Positions 4,787-9,113 of a stretch of 9,113 bases of DNA are shown here, piece after piece. How positions within the stretch are numbered: the stretch's first letter is position 1; the number at the start of each line of letters is the position of its first letter. Source of the stretch: Lysobacterales bacterium (GTDB lineage Bacteria > Pseudomonadota > Gammaproteobacteria > Xanthomonadales > Marinicellaceae); assembly GCA_015494035.1 (NCBI GenBank), contig WGBZ01000019.1, positions 1 to 9,113 on the forward strand, written 5' to 3'. Position numbers and translations under genes: made by a program. A model generated the notes under the pieces. That model was not told the DNA's origin, searched no databases, and was given only the letters and a program-made list of their open reading frames with translations.

Positions 4787-6613
4787 ATGCAATACCAAGT
4801 GCTTGCGCGCAAATACCGCCCCCAGAATTTCACTGAACTGGTGGGACAGGAACACGTCACTCAGGCCCTGATCAATGGCTTGGAACAGGGCCGTCTGCAT
4901 CATGCCTTCCTGTTTACCGGCACCCGCGGTGTGGGCAAAACCACCTTGGCGCGGATCATTGCCAAAGCCCTGAACTGCGAAAAAGGCGTCACCGGCAGCC
5001 CCTGCGGGGAGTGCGAAGCCTGCCGGGAAATTGCCGAAGGGCGCTTTGTTGATCTGGTAGAAGTGGATGCGGCGTCGCGCACCGGCGTGGATGACACCCG
5101 CGAACTGCTGGAAAACGTGCAGTATGCGCCCAGTAAGGGGCGTTACAAGATTTACCTGATTGACGAAGTGCACATGTTTTCCAACAGCAGTTTTAACGCC
5201 TTGCTGAAAACACTGGAAGAACCACCGCCGCATGTCAAATTTTTGCTGGCCACCACGGAACCGGCCAAGTTGCCTATTACGGTCCTCTCGCGTTGTCTGC
5301 AATTCAATCTGAAGCGGCTGGACAACGACCAAATCAGCCAGTACCTGGCCAGCCTGCTGGAAAAAGAGGGCGTGGAATATGACCTGCCGGCGCTGGAACT
5401 GCTGGCCCGGGCTGCCGACGGCTCCATGCGGGATGCCTTGAGTCTGCTCGATCAGGCCCTGGCTTATGGGGCCGGACGCATAAGCCTGGATGACGTGCGG
5501 CAGATGCTGGGAGTCATCGAGCAAAGGCATATTATTGACCTGCTGGATGGCATTCTGGAACACGACCCAGACAAGCTCGAGCATGTTATGCAGGGGCTGT
5601 TTGAACGCTCACCCGATTATGGCCGCATTTTGCAGGACCTGGCCTTGTTACTACACGAGATTTCTCTGCAACAGGTGTTGGGTAAGGCCCCGCCCAATTC
5701 ACTCTTCGAGCGCGCCGCCGTGGTGGATTTTGGCCAGCGTCTGTCACCGGAACTGACCCAGCTTTATTACCAGATTTGCGTCATTGGTCACCAGGAACTG
5801 TCCCTGGCGCCGGATGCCAAAACCGGGTTTGAATCCACAGTGCTGCGCCTGTTCGGGTTTACCTTGCCCGGTCAGGAAGGCGCCAGCCCGACACAAAACG
5901 GCAACCGGCCACACGCGCGCCGGGCCGGTAGCACGAATTCCCGTCCGGCGGCCTCAGCCAGCTCAGCACCTTCTACAAGTTCTGCAAGCGCAGCATCCGC
6001 CCCAGAAAACCGGATTCAGGAACAACAGGACAATGCGTACCTGCAGGAGGCTCCTAAAAGCCCTGAGTCAGCTGTGGCCAGCCATCCGGCAGAAAACGAA
6101 TCCCAAAACATGGCGCAGCAGAAAGAGCCGTCACCCGCGAAGGCGGATACCCGCGCATCCGATGCCGATTTGCCGCCTTTGACAGCAGAAAACTGGGACG
6201 CTATTTTTCAGGCTTTGCAACTCAAAGGTGCGGCCCGTGAACTGGCCCGCCACTGCCGCATCCAGTCGGTGGAAGGTTCGCATGTGAAACTGGTTCTTGA
6301 TGACAGCCACCAGATCATGCTGCGCGACCGGCCCCGCAATGCCTTGCGGAAAGCCTTGCAACAGGCCTATGGGCACGACCTGCACGTCAGCATTGATACC
6401 GAAACGGTGGATCACCCCGTGGTGGCATCCCCTGGGCACAGCCCGAGGGCGCCGGATCGCCCGCCAACCAGTACACCGGTGGGGCCGGGCCACCGGTTGC
6501 CGACCGATGACCCAGCCAGCGAAGCGGTGCAGGCCAATGCGCTGATTCAGGGTTTGCAGGAACAGTTTGACGCGGAAATTATCGACATTCAACGCAATCG
6601 AAAGCGAGGTTGA
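4787..6613 (+). CDS. dnaX: DNA polymerase III subunit tau (clamp-loader ATPase)
   Basis: DnaX forms the motor of the clamp loader that opens beta clamps at primed sites, and tau tethers the replicative polymerases and DnaB. The product is 608 residues from ATG 4787, giving MQYQVLARKYRPQNF, the standard N-terminus. Walker A GTRGVGKT is at 45-52. Four zinc-binding cysteines are at 64, 73, 76 and 79, the same positions as in E. coli. Walker B/DEVH is at 126-129 and sensor 1 SRC at 168-170. Clamp-loader collar sequence follows to about residue 365. Residues ~370-460 are a Ala/Ser/Pro/Gln-rich linker, as expected. Residues from ~462 (PPLTAENWDAIFQALQL) to the end form the tau-specific C-terminal domain that contacts DnaE. 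I found no E. coli-like A-AAA-AAG slippery heptamer, so a shorter gamma form made by that route is not supported. The gene stops two bases before ybaB. Confidence 0.96.
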   Translation: MQYQVLARKYRPQNFTELVGQEHVTQALINGLEQGRLHHAFLFTGTRGVGKTTLARIIAKALNCEKGVTGSPCGECEACREIAEGRFVDLVEVDAASRTGVDDTRELLENVQYAPSKGRYKIYLIDEVHMFSNSSFNALLKTLEEPPPHVKFLLATTEPAKLPITVLSRCLQFNLKRLDNDQISQYLASLLEKEGVEYDLPALELLARAADGSMRDALSLLDQALAYGAGRISLDDVRQMLGVIEQRHIIDLLDGILEHDPDKLEHVMQGLFERSPDYGRILQDLALLLHEISLQQVLGKAPPNSLFERAAVVDFGQRLSPELTQLYYQICVIGHQELSLAPDAKTGFESTVLRLFGFTLPGQEGASPTQNGNRPHARRAGSTNSRPAASASSAPSTSSASAASAPENRIQEQQDNAYLQEAPKSPESAVASHPAENESQNMAQQKEPSPAKADTRASDADLPPLTAENWDAIFQALQLKGAARELARHCRIQSVEGSHVKLVLDDSHQIMLRDRPRNALRKALQQAYGHDLHVSIDTETVDHPVVASPGHSPRAPDRPPTSTPVGPGHRLPTDDPASEAVQANALIQGLQEQFDAEIIDIQRNRKRG

Positions 6614-6615
6614 TC

Positions 6616-6939
6616 ATGAAAGGACCCTTGGCAAAACTGATGCAACAAGCACAGGAAATGCAGGAAAAAATGCAACAGGCGCAAGCCCAGCTGGCGCAAG
6701 CGGAAGTGACCGGTCAGGCGGGTGGCGACCTGGTGAAAATCACCCTGAACGGGCAGCACCAGGTCAAAAAAATCGCCATTGACCACGACACCATCGGTGA
6801 TGACAGAGAGATGCTGGAAGACTTGTTGATCGCCGCCTTCAACGACGCCACCAACAAAATTGCCCAGTTGCAACAGGACAACATGGCCAACATGGCCGGT
6901 GGCATGGGCTTGCCGCCCGGGTTCAAGCTGCCGTTCTGA
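6616..6939 (+). CDS. ybaB: YbaB/EbfC family nucleoid-associated protein
   Basis: The product is a 107-residue, dimeric, tweezer-shaped DNA-binding protein of the nucleoid. The N-terminus MKGPLAKLMQQAQEMQEKMQ is the typical Gln/Met-rich helix. VTGQAGGDLVKITLNGQHQVKKIAIDHD forms the central beta region. EDLLIAAFNDATNKI is the conserved C-terminal helix, ending in a Gly/Met-rich tail (MAGGMGLPPGFKLPF). The ATG at 6616 has GAGG six bases upstream. The in-frame TTG at 6610 touches that GAGG and is too close to use it. It lies between dnaX and recR, the standard location, two bases after dnaX and overlapping the recR start by one base. Its cellular role in this organism cannot be read from sequence. 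Confidence 0.95.
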   Translation: MKGPLAKLMQQAQEMQEKMQQAQAQLAQAEVTGQAGGDLVKITLNGQHQVKKIAIDHDTIGDDREMLEDLLIAAFNDATNKIAQLQQDNMANMAGGMGLPPGFKLPF

Positions 6940-7529
6940 TGAGCGCCTTGGGAAAGCTCATGAATGCCCTGCAGATTCTGCCGGGCGTGGGGCCGAAAAC
7001 GGCCCAGCGCATGACCTTCTATCTACTGCAAAAAAACCGGCCCGGGGCGGAAAAACTGGCGGAAATCCTCAAGCAGGCCTGTGAGACTATCCGTCAGTGC
7101 GATCGGTGTCGCACCCTGACTGAAAACCGCCTGTGCCGCATTTGCGCCAGCAGCGACCGTGACGAAAGTCTGCTGTGTGTGGTTGAATCTCCGGCGGAAC
7201 TGATGCAAATTGAGCAGGCCACCGGCTTTAATGGCAAGTATTTTGTGCTGCACGGACGCCTGTCACCTCTGGATGGCATGGGCCCGGCCGAATTGGGATT
7301 CCATCAACTGGTGGACATCATGAGCCGCGAAAACACGCGCGAGCTGATTATCGCCACCAATGCCACCATCGAGGGCGAAACCACGGCGAGATACCTGGCG
7401 CAAATGGCCGCTGGCGTGGGCATAAAAACCACCCGCCTGGCCCACGGCGTGCCACTGGGCGGGGAGCTGGAGTACACGGACGCAAACACGCTGGCTCACG
7501 CCTTCAGTCACCGCGAGCCGGTGGAGTAG
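6939..7529 (+). CDS. recR: Recombination mediator RecR
   Basis: RecR acts with RecO and RecF to load RecA onto SSB-coated gapped DNA. The product is 196 residues, normal for the family. Helix-hairpin-helix LPGVGPKTA is at 14-22. The zinc motif uses C54, C57, C66 and C69 (CDRC...CRIC). The Toprim domain begins at LLCVVESPAEL (78-88). The conserved C-terminal block RLAHGVPLGGELEYTDANTL is at 166-185. All key residues are present. The ATG shares one base with the ybaB stop (TGATG), so dnaX, ybaB and recR are coupled. The 67 bases after it (7530-7596) contain no hairpin-T terminator, so transcription may continue into hinT. Confidence 0.97.
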   Translation: MSALGKLMNALQILPGVGPKTAQRMTFYLLQKNRPGAEKLAEILKQACETIRQCDRCRTLTENRLCRICASSDRDESLLCVVESPAELMQIEQATGFNGKYFVLHGRLSPLDGMGPAELGFHQLVDIMSRENTRELIIATNATIEGETTARYLAQMAAGVGIKTTRLAHGVPLGGELEYTDANTLAHAFSHREPVE

Positions 7530-7596
7530 GTATGTCCTGAATAACCGTACTTTTACCAGCCAGATACTTTTTGACGACACCCTAGGGGACTCACCG

Positions 7597-7944
7597 ATGC
7601 AAGAAGAAACCATTTTTGACAAGATCATCCGCCGCGAAATACCGGCCGAAATCATTTACGAAAGCGACGATGTGCTGGGTTTCAAGGACATTAACCCGCA
7701 GGCGCCGGTGCACGTGCTGTTTATTCCCAAAAAACGCATTCCCACCGTGAATGACATGCGCGATGAAGACGCCGAACGGGTGGGCAAGCTGTTTCTGGCG
7801 GCACGGGACTACGCCCGCCAGGTGGGCGTTGACGAAGACGGCTATCGCCTGGTGATGAATTGCAACGAACACGGCCAGCAAACCGTGCCCCATATTCATC
7901 TGCACTTTCTGGCCGGCCGGCAAATGCTGTGGCCGCCAGGTTGA
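7597..7944 (+). CDS. hinT: HIT family purine nucleoside phosphoramidase (HinT-type)
   Basis: HinT-like proteins hydrolyse adenosine 5'-phosphoramidates and acyl-AMP compounds. The 115-residue product is the usual single-domain size. TIFDKIIRREIPAEIIYESD (5-24) is the typical HinT N-terminus. The catalytic histidine triad PHIHLHFLAG gives H99, H101 and H103; by family knowledge the middle one is the nucleophile. An upstream GQQTVPH block is also conserved. AGGGG at 7584-7588 sits about eight bases before the ATG. The gene follows recR by 67 bases, with no obvious promoter of its own, and is followed by the nested repeat locus. No intrinsic terminator lies closer than 8316-8348. The symbol is by family; other HIT subfamilies are less likely. 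Confidence 0.93.
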   Translation: MQEETIFDKIIRREIPAEIIYESDDVLGFKDINPQAPVHVLFIPKKRIPTVNDMRDEDAERVGKLFLAARDYARQVGVDEDGYRLVMNCNEHGQQTVPHIHLHFLAGRQMLWPPG

Positions 7945-7973
7945 ATGAAGATAAGCCCAGCTGACCTGTTTAG

Positions 7974-8297
7974 GGAAGCTCTGATTGAATCTGGTGCGAG
8001 CAGATTGCGTGTGAAAAATTGTTCAGTTTAAGGGAAGCCCTGATCAAATCGTGAACTCGCTTCTCACACCTGAAATGTCCGATAACTGCGTTGAAGTCCT
8101 TGCCAATAGCTCGCTATTGGCTGCGAACTTCGCCTTGTTCTCGAACATTTCCGGCATAAGCTGCTTCGTCCAGATCCGATCAGGGCTTCCCAAAGCGCAA
8201 ACCGCACGCATTAGCACGGCTATTGCGAAGGTTTGCAACACAGAAATGGACGATTTTACGCCACAAGATGCCGTGTCACGATTCGATTAGAGCTTCC
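7974..8297 (-). mobile_element. Older, inverted member of the repeat family (unit D), split by unit C and flanked by TTAG repeats
   Basis: The ends GGAAGCTCTGATTGAATC (7974-7991) and GATTCGATTAGAGCTTCC (8280-8297) are inverted repeats with two mismatches. TTAG occurs directly outside both ends (7970-7973 and 8298-8301), a 4-bp target duplication that fits the YTAR preference of IS5-group elements. With unit C removed, the two remaining parts total about 165 bases, the length of one unit. Read on the minus strand, the right part follows the family order: AATCGAATCGTGA, then CTGTGTTGCAAACC, then an imperfect core hairpin (8208-8226, GCATTAGC/GCTATTGC), then TGCGGTTTGCG. It is therefore a diverged full-length relative in opposite orientation, not unrelated DNA. 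The short open frames across it look incidental. Confidence 0.7.
8033..8190 (+). repeat. Fold-back repeat unit C, inserted inside unit D
   Basis: The ends GGAAGCCCTGATCAAATC and GATCCGATCAGGGCTTCC form inverted repeats. The interior follows units A and B almost base for base (TGAAATGTCCGATAACTG, then TTGAAGTCCTTGCC, then GCGAACTTCGCCTTGTTCTC). The core hairpin is GCCAATAGC-TC-GCTATTGGC (8102-8121). The loop is one base shorter and about ten percent of bases differ from A/B, by eye. No clean 4-bp direct repeat flanks it (TAAG on the left, CAAA on the right), unlike the other two insertions. Confidence 0.82.
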
Positions 8298-8315
8298 TTA
8301 GCTACCCCTGAATAC

Positions 8316-8348
8316 AAAAAAGCCGCTGCGAAACACAGCGGCTTTTTT
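8316..8348. terminator. Bidirectional intrinsic terminator between hinT and the outer-membrane gene
   Basis: GCCGCTG (8322-8328) and CAGCGGC (8336-8342) form a perfect 7-bp stem with loop CGAAACA. Six A residues precede it and six T residues follow, so it works on both strands. It can end the convergent transcripts of hinT (plus) and the beta-barrel gene (minus). Confidence 0.88.
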
Positions 8349-8360
8349 GCGTGGAACAGT

Positions 8361-8382
8361 GATTAACCCGGCCGGGGTAATC
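8361..8382. other. 22-bp near-perfect palindrome directly after the beta-barrel gene stop
   Basis: GATTAACCCGG (8361-8371) and CCGGGGTAATC (8372-8382) are inverse complements except for one position. The palindrome ends three bases from the stop codon of the minus-strand gene and precedes the terminator in that direction. It would form a second hairpin at the 3' end of the mRNA, possibly protecting it from decay. Confidence 0.5.
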
Positions 8383-8385
8383 GTT

Positions 8386-8949
8386 TTAGAAGTTATAACG
8401 GAAACCGACTTCTCCACCCAGGTCACCGTCGTTGACGCTGGCGCCCACACGTATGGCCTGGTTTTCGTTAAATTTATACAGGCCGGAAACGCCCAGGCTG
8501 AAAGCGCCGTCAACGTCGCTGTCAAAGCCATCGAAATAACCCAGATCGGTAATCACTTCGATGTTGTCGCTGAAAATGGTGCGTGTACCCACTACTACAT
8601 CATAGGTGGTGTTGCCGTTGCCGACTTTGGGGTCAATGTAGCCCAAGCCAAGTTCGGCGTAAAAGTCCGTGGAACCGTTTAACGGCGCGTGGTAACCCAG
8701 GTTGGCACCAAACGCTGTGGCTTTGGCTGCATCGACGGAGCTGTGTGTGCTGCGACCGATGCCACCGGTGACATAAACGGTGTCAGAAAGGGAATAGCTG
8801 CCTGTCAGCCCCAGGGTGGTAAAACCGCCAAAACTGGCGTCCTGGTAACCGGCATTCAGTTCAAACCAGTCATAGGAGATGCTGTCATTGGCAACAGCCG
8901 GAATGGATGTGGCCAGCAACAAGCCGGCAGCAATGTTTTTGAGTTTCAT
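8386..8949 (-). CDS. Small outer-membrane beta-barrel protein
   Basis: The product is 187 residues. Residues 1-20 are a signal peptide (Lys-rich start, AAGLLLATSI core, cut after AVA). The mature part of about 167 residues alternates polar and hydrophobic residues in repeated strands separated by Gly/Asn/Asp turns, for example FTTLGLTGSYSL, VYVTGGIGRSTHS, FGANLGYHAPL, FYAELGLGYID, AFSLGVSGLYKF and AIRVGASVND. It ends in GEVGFRYNF, with the C-terminal Phe and aromatic at -3 recognised by the BAM assembly machinery. The size fits an eight-stranded barrel of the OmpA-N/OmpW-like or "outer membrane beta-barrel" class; I cannot assign a specific function. AAGGA about seven bases before the ATG is a good ribosome site. 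It is transcribed alone, convergent with hinT, and ends at the bidirectional terminator. I see no convincing sigma-70 promoter upstream. Confidence 0.85.
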   Translation of the reverse strand: MKLKNIAAGLLLATSIPAVANDSISYDWFELNAGYQDASFGGFTTLGLTGSYSLSDTVYVTGGIGRSTHSSVDAAKATAFGANLGYHAPLNGSTDFYAELGLGYIDPKVGNGNTTYDVVVGTRTIFSDNIEVITDLGYFDGFDSDVDGAFSLGVSGLYKFNENQAIRVGASVNDGDLGGEVGFRYNF

Positions 8950-8983
8950 GTGTCAGTCCTTTTCTATTTAGATTTAGTGTTAA

Positions 8984-9009
8984 GTTTAAACGGTTGCCTG
9001 AAATCAGGC
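8984..9009. promoter_or_regulatory. Palindromes upstream of the beta-barrel gene (possible operators)
   Basis: GTTTAAAC (8984-8991) is an 8-bp perfect palindrome. Five bases further is GCCTGAAATCAGGC (8996-9009), two 6-bp arms around AA. Both lie 35-60 bases before the gene start, where promoter and operator sites are expected. The remaining bases up to 9113 contain a T-run (9074-9081) without a stem and no gene I can support. Confidence 0.35.
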
Positions 9010-9113
9010 GGTGTCACAATTTCCGATTCCCCGATATGGAGCCTGTTGAGGAGAACACAAGGGGTATTTCACGGTTTTTTTGCTGAACAGGGCATGAATA
9101 ACGGTAAAACAGC

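Noticed and set aside
7571..7576. TTGACG as the -35 of a hinT promoter
   Set aside because: No acceptable -10 hexamer lies at 15-19 bases downstream; the position would fall on the hinT start codon.
8044..8290. Short open frames on both strands in the nested repeat locus
   Set aside because: They run across insertion boundaries and repeat the translated pattern of units A and B, so they are by-products of the repeat sequence.
9094..9113. ATG at 9094 as the start of another gene running off the window
   Set aside because: Only six codons are visible, and there is no clear ribosome site or recognisable sequence.

Overview
The window looks like a chromosomal segment of a gammaproteobacterium. 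The core genes are of gammaproteobacterial type: PurM, a DUF2066 protein, an AI-2E/PerM permease, Hda, the small 4.5S-type SRP RNA just upstream of dnaX, then ybaB and recR. The purM / DUF2066 / permease / hda neighbourhood recalls Pseudomonas and marine relatives. I cannot name a species from the sequence alone.

Layout. Positions 1-225 (minus) hold the 5' end of purM, divergent from everything to its right. Positions 226-797 hold no gene. They contain two nearly identical ~160-bp fold-back repeat units in tandem, a likely promoter with a hairpin at its start point, and a leader with a very strong Shine-Dalgarno site. Positions 798-4381 form a tight four-gene unit on the plus strand: a DUF2066 exported protein (TTG start), a CDP-alcohol phosphatidyltransferase (GTG start), an AI-2E family permease and hda, with gaps or overlaps of only a few bases. 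Positions 4382-4786 contain the SRP RNA gene (ffs) with a good promoter and T-run. Positions 4787-7529 carry dnaX-ybaB-recR, again nearly without gaps, followed by hinT at 7597-7944. Positions 7945-8385 hold a second repeat locus, where one repeat unit is inserted into an older, inverted member of the same family, followed by a bidirectional terminator. Positions 8386-8949 (minus) encode a small outer-membrane beta-barrel protein. The last 164 bases are its upstream region.

How the genes work together. Hda and DnaX both work around the DNA polymerase III sliding clamp: DnaX builds the clamp loader, and Hda uses the DNA-loaded clamp to inactivate DnaA. RecR (with RecF/RecO) serves recombinational repair, and YbaB is a nucleoid-associated protein often found between dnaX and recR. 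The membrane genes upstream of hda (lipid head-group transferase, permease) share its transcript but have no obvious functional link to it.

The most interesting part is the repeat family: four ~160-bp units at two loci. They have inverted ends starting GGAAGC, overall fold-back symmetry and a central hairpin. The tandem pair is flanked by CTTG direct repeats and the outer unit of the nested pair by TTAG. This fits a non-autonomous transposable element (MITE) probably moved by an IS5-type transposase; no transposase is present here.
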